From Acanthaster planci (taxonomy: Eukaryota; Echinodermata; Asteroidea; Valvatida; Acanthasteridae): a stretch of 64,000 nt of DNA. How positions within the stretch are numbered: the first letter of the stretch is position 1; every line of letters starts with the position of its first letter. Below are positions 27,401-36,550 of the stretch, one piece after another. The DNA lies in the NCBI RefSeq assembly GCF_001949145.1, contig NW_019091388.1:1290335-1354334 (forward strand), written 5' to 3'. Below the pieces are notes generated by a model. The model searched no databases. It was not told the origin of the DNA and was given only the letters and a program-made list of their open reading frames with translations. The position numbers and the translations under genes were made by a program.

Positions 27401-30400
27401 ATAGTTATCGACTACCCGTCAGAGAAAAAGGATGTACATTTGTAGTTTGCCCCTGTGGTGCCATTTTCATTCCCACACGTATTGAATTTTAAGAAATTTT
27501 TACAGGGCTTTCAATTCAAGATGGCCGACTCTAGAATAAGGCCAATTGTCTAACTTTGTCATTGGGGGCATTTCAGACCTCAACTTGGTAACATTTTGGG
27601 CAAGATGAGAAATCAGATCTGTGACTGATGGCTTAGAGCAGTAAAGGTGACACATTTGCTAAGGTCAGAAAAACTGAGTTTTAATGAAAACAAAATCAGG
27701 TTACCAGTGAAACTGCCATATAGCATTGGCCCACACAGGTGCTTGGCCAATTAAGTTTGTTGGGCAAGTAATTTTGGTGGGTGAGACTTCTGCTACATGT
27801 TGCGGGGTTTCCGTGCTTATGAATTTCCCCCCGCCCCCCAACTCCAGGGATGCAGCCTGTCTTGTATTCTGTACGAGAGGCCGTGGAAGGGCGCCCTCGC
27901 TGGATGAGAACGGGCAGCGACATCTGCTACTACAAGAACAACTTTGCCCGCAGTTCCCTGGCGACGGGGGGACAGAAGGGGAAGAGTTACTATACCCTGG
28001 CCTTCACCCTAGCCTTCCAGCACACCAACGACATCTGCTACTTGGCCTACCATTATCCCTTCACGTACACCATGATGAAGGTATTGGGGATGGCGAGACA
28101 TTTATTGCGAAAGAATCGGATGTTTAAAGAAACGTAACAACAAAACCTGAAATTGTTTGGGTACATGGCTGCCCATGTGTGGCATAAGAGGCACACCATC
28201 TGAATGGTGTAAACCTGTCAAGTGTTGGCATTGATGCTGGGTCAGTACGGTGAGCAGGAGCATCGTGATGATACCGTGCCTTTATCCTGGAAAAGCTAGG
28301 GGCAGGCTTACCTAATACATTTCCTCTGAAATCATTGCAGTGCATTTGTTCACAGTGCTGACTTTTCTGGAGTTTTTCCACAATGTCCTGTGATCATTTT
28401 GTCACCAGTATTTATGAAAAGTGGCCATACTGTTCTGTCAAAATGCATATTGTTTAAAAGATGAGTTAACTAAGCATGTTAACGTTTTCCCATTGACATT
28501 TGCTCAATGTACAGGCTGACATGCACGATAGTATAAACTATGAATGACCACAAGTACGAAGTCCCATGTTGGATTGCATTGAAATGTCTTCAAGTGCATG
28601 CCAAGTTTCAAAAATGAACCCGTCATGGGACAGCCAAGATCTTTTGGGGCAGAGAGGTCAAAAAACTTTCTTTTAAGATTCATCACCAACACGGGTGGTA
28701 TAGATGGAACAAAGGACTTGGCCATAGGCTGCTGAGCAAGGACTTTACCTGAACATGAGTCATGTGCTCAATTCTTTCCAAGAGCCTGGAAGAAACTGTT
28801 CATAGGTTTGTAACCCATAATCCTGCACTTACATGGATTTGTTTTTTTTATATAGGCATTACATCAGTGCATTCAACTTCCATAAAATGTCAACTTGCTG
28901 TACAGTTAACGACTAATAGCTGAAATTGCCACACTAGTCTAAATGTCTACTTCATCTCCCAATTTTTTTTTCAAATCTAGTATTGGAGGAACAAACATAG
29001 CTGGTAGGGTTTCTTTGAAGGCCAAGTCAGAGTTACATTGCCCAGGGTACCTCCTTGTACTCCATTTGTTTTAGGTACACCTAATGAAGCTTGAAGCCAG
29101 CCTGAGTGAATGGAGCAGTATCTACTACCGCAATCAAACTCTGTGTGAGACGCTGGGCGGCAACGCATGCCCGCTGTTGACAATAACCAGCAACCCTTCA
29201 GCCCTAGATAGGGAAGGAGTGATGCAGTTCAGTAAGTAATGAGACCAATGAAACATATTTAAAGTTGGCACTTTCAGAAGAGTTGTACTAGAGTTTACCT
29301 GATGGTACTTGCCCCTTTCTGCCTCATGAAAGAGTTCATGAAATGCATTTTACTCCCTTGAAACATACTTCTATTCTATTTTAAACAAATATCTATTCAT
29401 CTAAATCCCATAAATGTAATGATCCACCCATTTTGAATGTATAACTTTTTTAATTTGCACCCTTTGGGCAATTTTCATGCTGTTTCCTGACAATAGAGGG
29501 TGCTGCGGTTTTCATGATGTCACAGTGGGTACACATTTTGTTGTTTACAGAAACGGTTGTATACTGAGTAGTCCTGTTACCATCAACAAAGAAATATGAA
29601 AACATCATGACCAACATTTCCCACTTGTGTCTCATATGCTTAAAAAATTATATCATTTGATCTGTGAGATCACAAGATTTTTGTTTGATGTGTTAATCGT
29701 ATTTATTGCCTTGTCTCTGTAATTTGCAGTTGTGGAAGATTGTTTCGAAAAACAGACAGTAAAGTCAGATTTCCAACTGAATTAACCGATACCACAATGC
29801 AATCATGTGATTGTACTAGTCGACCAATCACACCCAACGTACACATCTCACAAGGCTCCATTGTTTCCTCAGGATGCCGGCCCTACATTGTGTTATCCTC
29901 CCGCGTCCATCCTGGGAGAGTAACAGCTCCTGGGTAATGAAGGGCGTCTTGAAGTACCTGTTGAGCTGTCACCCTACTGCCCAGCTACTCCGAGACAGCT
30001 ACATCTTCAAGATAGTCCCCATGCTGAACCCAGACGGTGTCATCAATGGCAGGTGAGGCTGTACCACAGCCCATTGCAGAAAGCCACAGACTAAGGGAGA
30101 GGTCAATCCATTAACCCTGTTGGCCCTTTCCTCCAACTGCCGCCAGTAATGTGCACCTTGGTGGGGTGACCCCTGCCTCCATACTCCAAACTCCTGTGGC
30201 TAGTCCCGTCGATATCCTGGTGCAGTGTAAATGATTTCGAGTACGGTGTAATTGACTCCCAGATTTAGCATAGACTACACAAAGTCCAGTCCAAGACCTT
30301 GACACGATGCATTCTTCAAAATGGGAGACACATTCTTGCTGCACAGCCTCAGTCTTTATAAACCACTTGGAGGATCGAGGACGGTTAATGCTGAGTCCCA

Positions 30401-33400
30401 CCCACTGTCCAAACGTGGACACCGTTTGCGCGTATTTCAGCCATTCCTCAGTTCATGCACCTGTAAGGTCTGTCTTACATGAGTACACAGGTATTGGACT
30501 TTAATGAGACATTTGGTCACACAAACATGGCTGTGACTGGTTGATGCATTATAGGTGTTGGGTTTAAAAGATTCATTAATAAAACCGAAACAGAATAGGC
30601 CTTTTTTGTGGAGCTGGTAGGTATAGTTGATTACTTAGAATAGAAGATATACGTGGCAAGAAGGCCATTTAGTGTTTGAGAATGGTTTCCAACTGACTCA
30701 TAGGTAACACGCAAATGTGACTCACCATTGCAAAACCAGGGTGAAGGCATCTTGGCTGTTACTGGGGAAGTGAAATCAGCATGCACATAGAAAACACAAT
30801 TCCACAACATCCGCCGCTTGTAACTACCAAAGCCTTCTAGAGACAACATTTGCACTGTGGATCACTTTGGGATGAAAATTAACAATGGGGAGAGAAATTG
30901 TCAAATATCCAAATTCCAGCTTGGTTTTTGAATGGTGGGTCATACAGAATCTAGTCATCTTAATAAGATACCATTACTGTGGTCGCACCATGCGTCCTTG
31001 GAGGTGATAGCCTTGGCGTTATGACTTGCCGTTCTTTAACCTCATGTGAGTGTGGTCTTAGCACAGTAACACTGTCTTGCTAGATTCTTTCTTTGGTGTT
31101 TCAGCCATCGATGTTCACTGACTGGAGAAGACCTGAACCGTCGTTGGGATAACCCTAATCCTGACCTCCATCCCACCATATACCATGCCAAAGGTCTCCT
31201 ACAATACCTGGCCATGTGCAGTAGAAACCCTCTGGTTAGTCGTGACCATTCTTAAAAACACTGTCCCCTCTGAAGTTCAGCTTTTAAAATCAAACCACAA
31301 ACCAGTTCACTTGAAACCTGCATGAACAATTTGGACAAATGAATTACGTGATAATCTCTGTCAGAGAACATTTAAATCATATTTGATTTTGAGCCCGAAC
31401 GGCATTGAAATAATTAGTGTGTGACTTGGGAGTTTTGATGACTCTGCAAAGATACGTTGTTGGATGCCGTAATTTGAACTTGGTGTGGAGTTGGTTTTTT
31501 CATTGATAGAGAGACATAATCACTGATGAAGGTGCATTTTCAGTTTTCTAACACCCATGCTTTGATATGACTAGACGAAAAGCTCAGTGTATTAAAAGTA
31601 TTTTTGTATCAACAGAAATTTTATTCTAAATTGTATTGAAAGAGGTTTTGTAGGATCATGCTAATTTGTGTCAATTAGAGTTCCCCATTGGTGAAACTTT
31701 GGCATGTGTTTGAAATCAGCTGAAATGTCAAAATTTTTGACTTACTACTGCTGACAGGTGTATTGTGACTTCCATGGGCACTCCCGACGGAAAAACGTCT
31801 TCATGTACGGCTGTAGCGAGGCCCAGTCACAACTGACTGATGACATCACTAACGGCAATAAACAGGAGGATACCAGCTACAAGGTACACGACGGAACACA
31901 TTGTTTTCCATGTTTATTTTGCTGAAGTCAAACGAACTGTTCTTCTGATCATCAGTTTGCAATATTCTCCCATTGGTCTCGCAGGAGCTTCCTTAGTTAA
32001 CGGTCATCACTTTCTTGGATTCATCTATAAAGTCTGTGCTTGGTGGTTGATGAAATAACTCAGGAATGAAGACTGATTGTTGTAAAGTTTCAGGGCTGTG
32101 GTCCAGTCCAACACAAGTCCCTTCAAGGGCCCTGCAAGGTCCATCATGAGCCATCCAGTTTAGGGCTAAGTGAAGCTTGAAATGAATTTAATAAACTGTG
32201 ACCTAAGCATTCCATTGTCGTTCTTTACTGGACTTGTGACTTGGCCTGAGAAAAGATTTGTGACTGAAATTGCGAGGGACTTTGCTACAATCCCGATCTG
32301 TGCTCTGTAACATGCCGTCTTTTTCAGGAATGTTGTGGTTTTTGTGAGCAGACCCCGGCCGTCTTCTTGCCAATTCTTACACCAGCCTGTTCTTTGTTGC
32401 AGACCCTCCCTCGAATCTTGAACCAGTCGGCCCCAGCTTTCTCTCTGAACTCCTGCAGCTTTGTGGTGGAGAAGGCCAAGGAGGCTACTGCGAGGGTGGT
32501 AGTGTGGAAAGAACTGAAAGTCCCTCGCAGCTACACCATGGAGAGCACGTATTGCGGATGTGATCAGGGACAATACAAGGTGGGTGTGTGGGTGTGTGGA
32601 TTATGCCCGACCCCCTATCGTTATACTGCATAGAGAGTTTGTACTGCAGATGTGACCCCAGGACTATGCTCTGTCCCCAGTATACCATGGAGTGTAGCAC
32701 TGCTAACATGACCAGGGCAGTTCAGTGTGGGTGTGACCAGAGAGTGTACAGGGCACTGATCTCTATATACTGACTGGGTAGCACATCAAGGGCTGGATGC
32801 TTCTAGGCACCATCTTCAAAGGCCTAAATTATGTATTGGAGGCAGGCTGCGAGACTTCAAATCTTAGTCACAATTGAGCTTTTTAATCATTTTCACAGGC
32901 TAACTCATGTAGACCATTATTTGTATTTTTACACGTAGAGTGTCTACGTAAAATATCCTATATCTTTAACCCATAATTTACTTAGCTTTCACTCGATACT
33001 TCTCAAAAATCTTGAAAATTACAAAAGTGTAGGCGACCAAGGCTGCACCAAACAGGTGGTTGCCATCTGTGGAGATCCAACAAAATTGCTACACTGATGT
33101 GTGTGTCATTTGTTCATGAACAGGGATGGGCGTGTGAGCTAACCAGTCTTTGTATAGACATCACTGGTACATGATGTCAGCATTGAAGGTCCCCTACTAC
33201 TGGAACACCGTGGAAAGTGTTCTGTAGCGAGGTCATTTCCTCCCCCTTTGCAAGACATAATTCCTGCCCACTCTCCTGCTACATCACAGAGTTTATTTTT
33301 TTCCTGTAACCGCTTACATCTCTCTCCTACCAGGGATTTCAAATCACCACAGCTATGCTGGAGGAGATGGGCAGGAAATTCTGTGACGGGCTCCTGCGTC

Positions 33401-34082
33401 TCATAACGCGGCGGTCTGCCGACAAGTCCATGTCTGACAGGACACCATCTCAAACGTCCCTGTCTTCAGCCAAGATCTACCCGGGGTCACTGAATTCAGT
33501 GATTGCCAAGGACCAAGATGATTATGGAAGGTAAAGTTCCTTATTTTGCCAAATCGTGTTTAACAGGCACCAACCTTTAGGTGTAAGCTACAGTGTTCAT
33601 GGGAAAAGGTACTGTAAGGTTAAAACCCAGTCAAAGGTTTGTGACCCGATATGTCCACAAGCAACGGACTTTACTGCAATTGCCTTCTACACCTGGGAGT
33701 AAATGATTGCGACCGGAGAAGGAGTCATGTAGGATTAGCACTGTCACTTGCCAGTGTGCACACAGAGATTCTAGAACATACACCATTTGATATCCTGTCC
33801 AATGCTGTCCATTTTCAATCCGTGGTAAATTTCTCATTCCTGCAACTGTTTGCTTTTTGAAGTCCCGGAGAGGATGTTGATGCTTTGATACAGGCCTCTG
33901 TCCAAGGCCTGTCCACCGACCATCAGCGCCCCAGGCGGAAACGCCGAAGCAATGATATGGACTCGGCCGAGGAGGAGGAAGAGGGAGAGGACGGCTCGGA
34001 GGAAAGCGAAAGCGGGGTGTTTGGAAAGAACAGTGACGATGAGGCTGAAGACATGTCACCAGAAACTGCCGGGATAGATTAG
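3412..34082 (+). CDS. AGTPBP1: Cytosolic carboxypeptidase 1-like (tubulin deglutamylase), 22 coding exons
   Basis: Zinc carboxypeptidase of the M14D (CCP/Nna1) family. Family members remove C-terminal or side-chain glutamates from tubulin and other proteins in the cytosol. Coding exons: 3412-3452, 4968-5083, 5539-5606, 6220-6424, 7196-7327, 8508-8639, 10618-10764, 11536-11616, 12002-12157, 14214-14290, 22906-23016, 24416-25269, 25819-25968, 26973-27208, 27848-28080, 29075-29231, 29873-30052, 31105-31234, 31758-31883, 32403-32579, 33334-33530, 33863-34082. All introns are GT-AG and all phases agree. With one base restored in exon 17 the product is 1308 residues, against about 1226 in human CCP1. 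Predicted active-site residues are H978/E981 (HPGE), N1037-R1038, H1075 (DFHGHS) and E1158 (YTMES). The start is supported by an in-frame TAA at 3388 and a human-like N-terminus. Identity comes from near-continuous similarity to vertebrate AGTPBP1; AGBL1 is the close alternative, since both may descend from this gene. Confidence 0.95.
3805..4043. repeat. MITE with about 50-bp terminal inverted repeats
   Basis: Lies in AGTPBP1 intron 1. The left end GGGTATTCCAGAAATT is mirrored by AATTTCTGGAATTACCC at the right end. A second shared block, TTTTTGTGTCCCTG, is also mirrored further in. It is non-coding and about 239 bp long. The inverted structure is seen directly; the transposon interpretation is inferred. 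Confidence 0.75.
4968..5083 (+). CDS. AGTPBP1: AGTPBP1 coding exon 2
   Basis: Residues 14-52. The acceptor is tttctag|a and the donor caag|gtacgt. The peptide [14 protein letters not shown] aligns with the first helical segment of vertebrate CCP1 and leads into [11 protein letters not shown]. Confidence 0.9.
5539..5606 (+). CDS. AGTPBP1: AGTPBP1 coding exon 3
   Basis: Residues 53-75. It ends in [11 protein letters not shown], almost identical to the [10 protein letters not shown] motif of vertebrate CCP1. The acceptor is ggatttag|aa and the donor gag|gtgagt, phase 0. Confidence 0.93.
6220..6424 (+). CDS. AGTPBP1: AGTPBP1 coding exon 4
   Basis: Residues 76-143 of the N-terminal armadillo-like helical region. 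Recognisable segments are [14 protein letters not shown] and [10 protein letters not shown]. The acceptor is tttcttcag|a and the donor aaag|gtttgt. Confidence 0.95.
7196..7327 (+). CDS. AGTPBP1: AGTPBP1 coding exon 5
   Basis: Residues 144-187, including [19 protein letters not shown], closely matching vertebrate CCP1. The acceptor is ttattacag|ac and the donor aatt|gtaagt. The intron that follows contains the assembly gap. Confidence 0.95.
7495..8261. other. Assembly gap (767 N)
   Basis: A run of undetermined bases inside AGTPBP1 intron 5. The flanking exons 5 and 6 join in phase and match consecutive segments of vertebrate CCP1, so no coding exon needs to be hidden here. Confidence 1.
8508..8639 (+). 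CDS. AGTPBP1: AGTPBP1 coding exon 6
   Basis: Residues 188-231. The peptide [19 protein letters not shown], followed by [12 protein letters not shown], aligns with the helical repeats of CCP1. The acceptor is cacccag|ct and the donor tcaa|gtaagt. Confidence 0.94.
9030..9400 (+). repeat. tRNA-derived SINE-like element
   Basis: Intron 6 of AGTPBP1. A Pol III A-box-like TGGTGTAGTGG (9042-9052) is followed about 33 bp later by a B-box-like GTTTGAATCC (9085-9094). Downstream, the CAGTCCCC and GGGGTTTTCCACCCACC segments resemble SINE bodies of marine deuterostomes. No tRNA cloverleaf is intact. The 3' limit is approximate. Confidence 0.55.
9709..9761 (+). repeat. Dispersed repeat, copy 2 of 3
   Basis: Carries GATTTCAATATGATTTT followed by CCTAGG, like the copies at 2860-2911 and 42927-42980. 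It lies in AGTPBP1 intron 6. Confidence 0.6.
10618..10764 (+). CDS. AGTPBP1: AGTPBP1 coding exon 7
   Basis: Residues 232-280, containing [18 protein letters not shown] and [16 protein letters not shown], the counterpart of the NARRAVDRGYV segment of CCP1. The acceptor is tctccag|ag and the donor ctca|gtaagc. Confidence 0.95.
11536..11616 (+). CDS. AGTPBP1: AGTPBP1 coding exon 8
   Basis: Residues 281-307, containing [20 protein letters not shown], a strongly conserved CCP1 segment. The acceptor is gtgtacag|gg and the donor cact|gtaagt. Confidence 0.95.
12002..12157 (+). CDS. AGTPBP1: AGTPBP1 coding exon 9
   Basis: Residues 308-359, with [19 protein letters not shown] and [12 protein letters not shown]. 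It marks the end of the N-terminal helical region. The acceptor is ctttacag|gc and the donor gaag|gtagaa. Confidence 0.95.
12158..14213 (+). other. AGTPBP1 intron 9 (2.1 kb)
   Basis: No coding sequence recognised. Contains the 46-bp duplication. The ends of a possible foldback DNA element lie at about 12640 (GGCCTTTTCAC) and 13394 (GTGTGAAACGGGCCC). Their inner sequences are only loosely inverted, so I do not list it as an element. Confidence 0.7.
12185..12276. repeat. Tandem duplication, two 46-bp units
   Basis: Two adjacent near-identical copies of a unit beginning TTGGTCACTAACCCTTATAA, just inside AGTPBP1 intron 9. They differ at only a few bases, so the duplication is recent. Confidence 0.9.
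14214..14290 (+). CDS. AGTPBP1: AGTPBP1 coding exon 10 (acidic)
   Basis: Residues 360-385: a short acidic exon reading [20 protein letters not shown], equivalent to the acidic stretch after the helical region in CCP1. The acceptor is cacccag|gt and the donor cag|gtgtgt. It is followed by the gene's longest intron, 8.6 kb. Confidence 0.92.
17083..17199. repeat. Minisatellite, three 39-bp units
   Basis: Three head-to-tail copies starting at 17083, 17122 and 17161, each opening GCCATRGATARATGCTCTG. Because 39 is a multiple of three, the minus strand reads as a spurious 13-residue peptide repeat ([13 protein letters not shown]). I see no other support for a protein. Confidence 0.95.
21242..21430. 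repeat. Palindromic MITE, ends GTATTTGAGTCC / GGACTCGAATAC
   Basis: A 189-bp element in AGTPBP1 intron 10 with inverted ends. Both halves carry repeats of ACAAGTCC and its complement. Related diverged sequences occur at 32101-32295 and 36551-36636, so it is a small local family. Confidence 0.75.
22906..23016 (+). CDS. AGTPBP1: AGTPBP1 coding exon 11
   Basis: Residues 386-422. [20 protein letters not shown] matches the EDLKMYEHLFPELVDDF segment of vertebrate CCP1. The acceptor is catgtag|gag and the donor gag|gtactg, both phase 0. Confidence 0.93.
23650..24105. repeat. CAAGTC-rich degenerate repeat cluster
   Basis: In intron 11, many copies of CAAGTC, CTCAAGTC and their complement are scattered over about 450 bp, for example TCAAGTCAAGTC and CTGACTCAAGTCC. 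It may be a decayed member of the same AAGTCC-containing family as 21242-21430. Confidence 0.45.
24416..25269 (+). CDS. AGTPBP1: AGTPBP1 coding exon 12 (long Ser-rich linker)
   Basis: Residues 423-706, the largest exon at 854 bp. It opens with [21 protein letters not shown], whose end matches PIVVPTAG of vertebrate CCP1, then runs through Ser/Pro/Arg-rich sequence that is probably disordered and looks lineage-specific. The last part is the conserved approach to the catalytic module. The acceptor is tttttacag|gaa and the donor cagag|gtgagt. Confidence 0.92.
25819..25968 (+). CDS. AGTPBP1: AGTPBP1 coding exon 13
   Basis: Residues 707-756. [20 protein letters not shown] and VFDLD align with the [20 protein letters not shown] block just before the CCP N-domain. 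The acceptor is ttccacag|a and the donor atcag|gtatgc. Confidence 0.93.
26973..27208 (+). CDS. AGTPBP1: AGTPBP1 coding exon 14 (CCP N-domain)
   Basis: Residues 757-835, the core of the cytosolic carboxypeptidase N-terminal domain: [33 protein letters not shown] and [16 protein letters not shown]. The similarity to vertebrate CCP1 is very high. The acceptor is ttttcacag|a and the donor tatg|gtcagt. Confidence 0.97.
27848..28080 (+). CDS. AGTPBP1: AGTPBP1 coding exon 15 (CCP N-domain)
   Basis: Residues 836-913: [50 protein letters not shown] and [12 protein letters not shown]. This completes the N-domain that packs on the carboxypeptidase fold. The acceptor is ctccag|gg and the donor aag|gtattg. 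Confidence 0.97.
29075..29231 (+). CDS. AGTPBP1: AGTPBP1 coding exon 16
   Basis: Residues 914-965, leading into the M14 domain: [10 protein letters not shown], then [20 protein letters not shown], matching LCETLSGNSCPLVTIT of CCP1. The acceptor is gttttag|gta and the donor ttca|gtaagt. Confidence 0.95.
29873..30052 (+). CDS. AGTPBP1: AGTPBP1 coding exon 17 with zinc motif and -1 frameshift
   Basis: Should encode residues 966-1025: [13 protein letters not shown] in one frame, then [16 protein letters not shown] and [15 protein letters not shown] in the next. As written, one G is missing from the G run at 29914-29916, so the zinc-binding glutamate of HPGE is lost and the frame meets a TAA at 29935. 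Both halves are strongly conserved and both splice sites are intact (tttcctcag|ga and gcag|gtgagg). A consensus error or a null allele is more likely than an old pseudogene. Confidence 0.93.
31105..31234 (+). CDS. AGTPBP1: AGTPBP1 coding exon 18 (substrate-binding N-R)
   Basis: Residues 1026-1069: [14 protein letters not shown], then [17 protein letters not shown]. The Asn-Arg pair of DLNRRW corresponds to the M14 residues that hold the substrate's terminal carboxylate. The acceptor is gtttcag|c and the donor ctg|gttagt. Confidence 0.97.
31758..31883 (+). CDS. AGTPBP1: AGTPBP1 coding exon 19 (third zinc ligand)
   Basis: Residues 1070-1111, opening [19 protein letters not shown]. The first histidine of HGH (H1075) is the third predicted zinc ligand. 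The acceptor is ctgacag|gtg and the donor aag|gtacac, both phase 0. Confidence 0.97.
32101..32295. repeat. Diverged copy of the 21242 MITE family
   Basis: Shares with 21242-21430 the ACACAAGTCCC start, an internal CTGTGACNNAAGCATTC block followed by TTGTC, and GGACTTGTGAC near the end. It lies in AGTPBP1 intron 19. Confidence 0.55.
32403..32579 (+). CDS. AGTPBP1: AGTPBP1 coding exon 20 (catalytic Glu)
   Basis: Residues 1112-1170: [18 protein letters not shown] and [17 protein letters not shown]. The glutamate of YTMES (E1158) is the predicted general base of the M14 fold. The acceptor is tgttgcag|acc and the donor aag|gtgggt. Confidence 0.97.
33334..33530 (+). CDS. AGTPBP1: AGTPBP1 coding exon 21
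   Basis: Residues 1171-1235. [20 protein letters not shown] matches the last helix of the CCP carboxypeptidase domain. The sequence then becomes Ser-rich and diverges from vertebrates. The acceptor is ctaccag|gga and the donor gaag|gtaaag. Confidence 0.95.
33863..34082 (+). CDS. AGTPBP1: AGTPBP1 coding exon 22 (acidic C-terminus, stop)
   Basis: Residues 1236-1308 and TAG. A basic cluster (PRRKRRS) that could be a nuclear localisation signal is followed by a Glu/Asp/Ser-rich tail with the run EEEEEGED. Vertebrate CCP1 also ends in an acidic tail, although the sequence is not alignable. The acceptor is tttttgaag|t, and the phase fits the two bases left by exon 21. Confidence 0.9.
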
Positions 34083-34802
34083 TGGAAACAAGTCATTTCT
34101 TAAACTTGAATGGAATTTGATGAATTGTCTTTGAATGCACTGTTTGTGCTACTCTAAATTCTCCTATCAAAACTATTTGACATGATTTCGGAGTTAAGTG
34201 CATCAAAATATAGTACCTTTGGTAACATTTCATGTTGCCCATGCATTCCTGGACAACTGTTAGTGAGGTGTCATCCAGGGAAGACACTGGTCAGTTTGTA
34301 TAGGTTTCTGTTCGATTTTAAACCCAAATTTGCTCAGTAAAACATTTCTGAGAAAGGGTTGCTCATTGGCTCATTGCATTTACACAACAATGACTTTACC
34401 AAAGAACAGGAATACCGAGGACAGCAGAATACCAAAAGTCCCAGCAGTTTTTGAGTGTGTGTGCACAAATCAATGCAACATTGAAGTTTTCTCCCTGAAT
34501 GACATCACTGTCATGACTATGTAAATTGGCATTAGCATATTAACCAAAACAGCACCAAAAATACTATTTGAAATACCAGAACAAAAATTGAAAGTAAAGT
34601 TTACTGAAACAAAAAGGTTCATTTTCAAGGTTTTTCAATTGATTGGGTAGTCTCAGGGTCTAGTTACACCTGTTTGGGCGTATGTCTGTTTCGCACAGAA
34701 ACAAATCCAAGCAATAAGTACACCAAAGAATATGGGGACTTTAGAAGCAGCGTTTGCTGAAAATAGTCACCCTGTGGAAATTTAAGTGTGTGCGTTTACT
34801 AA

Positions 34803-34926
34803 GGGAATAAATATGTGCTTGGCCTGCGTTTAAGACCAGCTCAGGAGAATGGACGCGACTACTGCCCAAGCGGCAGGCGAGGGCATTATCAGCGTTCTGT
34901 CTCCTGAGCCAAGCATGTTTATTCCC
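34803..34926. repeat. 124-bp hairpin / short foldback element
   Basis: GGGAATAAATATGTGCTTGG (34803-34822) is mirrored by CCAAGCATGTTTATTCCC (34909-34926), and GCTCAGGAGA (34839-34848) by TCTCCTGAGC (34900-34909). The inner GGACGC pairs with GCGTTC. It lies 0.7 kb after the AGTPBP1 stop. Confidence 0.85.
34806..34811 (+). terminator. Candidate poly(A) signal of AGTPBP1
   Basis: AATAAA 724 bp after the stop codon, followed by TATGTGCTTGG as a GT-rich element. It is the first canonical signal I see downstream, and it lies in the left arm of the hairpin at 34803-34926. The 3' UTR would then be about 34083-34830. Confidence 0.4.
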
Positions 34927-36550
34927 ATTCATAAATACCTTTTTAAGTCAGAGAGTCAAAAGAAGTCAATATTTGATGGATTTCCAGTGATTTTGTTCTA
35001 GAATTTTACTTTCATTTTCCTGAACACCCCGATCCACTTTATGGCATATTCTTTGTGCAAGTTGTCCAACAGAATCTCCTTATATGGACTTGGGGCCCAT
35101 GTGGCGAGCTGCATGCACACAGACTCTCGACCAATCAGAATCAATTAAATTGTCTTGTATCCAGGTGCCATTGCGTGATTCACGCAGCGGGCATCATCAC
35201 TTCTCAGCAGGCATTATCAAATGTTAATTCACAGTCGAGTTGCTCGTTGTTGAACAGGGAGACTGTCTGAGGTATTTATGAATTTACCATAGAGGACAGA
35301 CACACAGAGTACAAAAGATTTGTCCTGTTCTCGGAGGTCAATCCTTTGTTCAGTCCTGTCGGCGGTGGCAAGTGTACATTTGCAGTCTATGAGAAAGTAT
35401 TGACGGAGCAATGATAAACATTTCCTGTCCTTGTCATTGGTACAGTGACACACAACTGTGCACATACAGGTGTTGGTATGTCATTGTCATCAGGCATGGT
35501 CAAAACTTGTGCTGTGTTTCCAGGTGTCTTTACCACCGTAAACATCTGCTAATTGTTAAGCAACATTGTGAAGTATAGACTAATCCGATTAGACGCCATG
35601 ACTGCGGTGGCACCGCAATCACACGCACAATCTTCAGCTTGACGCGCTTGTGCATTTGACAAATCACGACACCCTATTGGTCGAAGAGGCATGTAACGTG
35701 CGCGTACCACCTGTCCACGAGCCTTGTACCACGGCAGTTATCGCTTCTAATTCTGGTGGTCGAATTACACTATAGCTTTGATGTGCATTTGCATGGTAGC
35801 TACTCAGAATTCTTACCATTTAGTTTCTGTAACACCCAATCCACTCCTGTAACTTGGTACCGTAAGTTAAAGCTGGCTGGATTTTGGTGGGGTAGCTATA
35901 TCATGGTAGCTTTTGTCTGCATAAATGCAGTCCATATGCGTAATGAAGTACAGACAGTAATGTGCAATTGCATACAGAGAACAGTATTACAAGAAAGGTT
36001 GTGAGATTTTAGGAATGAACATTTAGTTATCCATTTATCTGCCTCGAGTAGAAGCACCCACTCATTAGTTGAAAAGAGCCATGTTTGAGGGGAGTTTTCA
36101 TTTTGTTGGTAGCAATGTGGCCGTATAACATGAATTTCGTAGTCGTTTGTGAACCAGCAAAGTGCAGTTCCCACCAGAGGAGCTTCTGTTGCCAGGACAC
36201 ACTCTAAACCACAGGGTTCTTTCCTAAAGGTCACCATTAGGTGGTTGTCGTGGCAACGTAGGCATCCTGTGCTAAACATGTGAGCTCAGACTCCACTCCA
36301 TGGTTACGAGATGTACTCACTCAAAACAGAGCTTCTGAGAGATGTGCCAAACTGTTAGCCAACAGTTTTCTGCCACAGTTTGCAAGATATAACACTGTGA
36401 ATGCTGCAGGGCCACAAAATTTGGCCCTGGATATGGCAAGAAATAAGAGCTTTAATTCTCCAAGGTCGTCGTTACTCGCTGTTCGCTGTTTGTTACAAGC
36501 CGAAGAATATACACAGCGCCAGATTTGAGACAAGTTAGCAGTACTATTGT

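Noticed and set aside
3412-34082. Calling the whole AGTPBP1 locus a pseudogene because of the exon 17 frameshift
   Set aside because: One missing base in a G run, with 21 other intact exons and all GT-AG sites, argues against decay.
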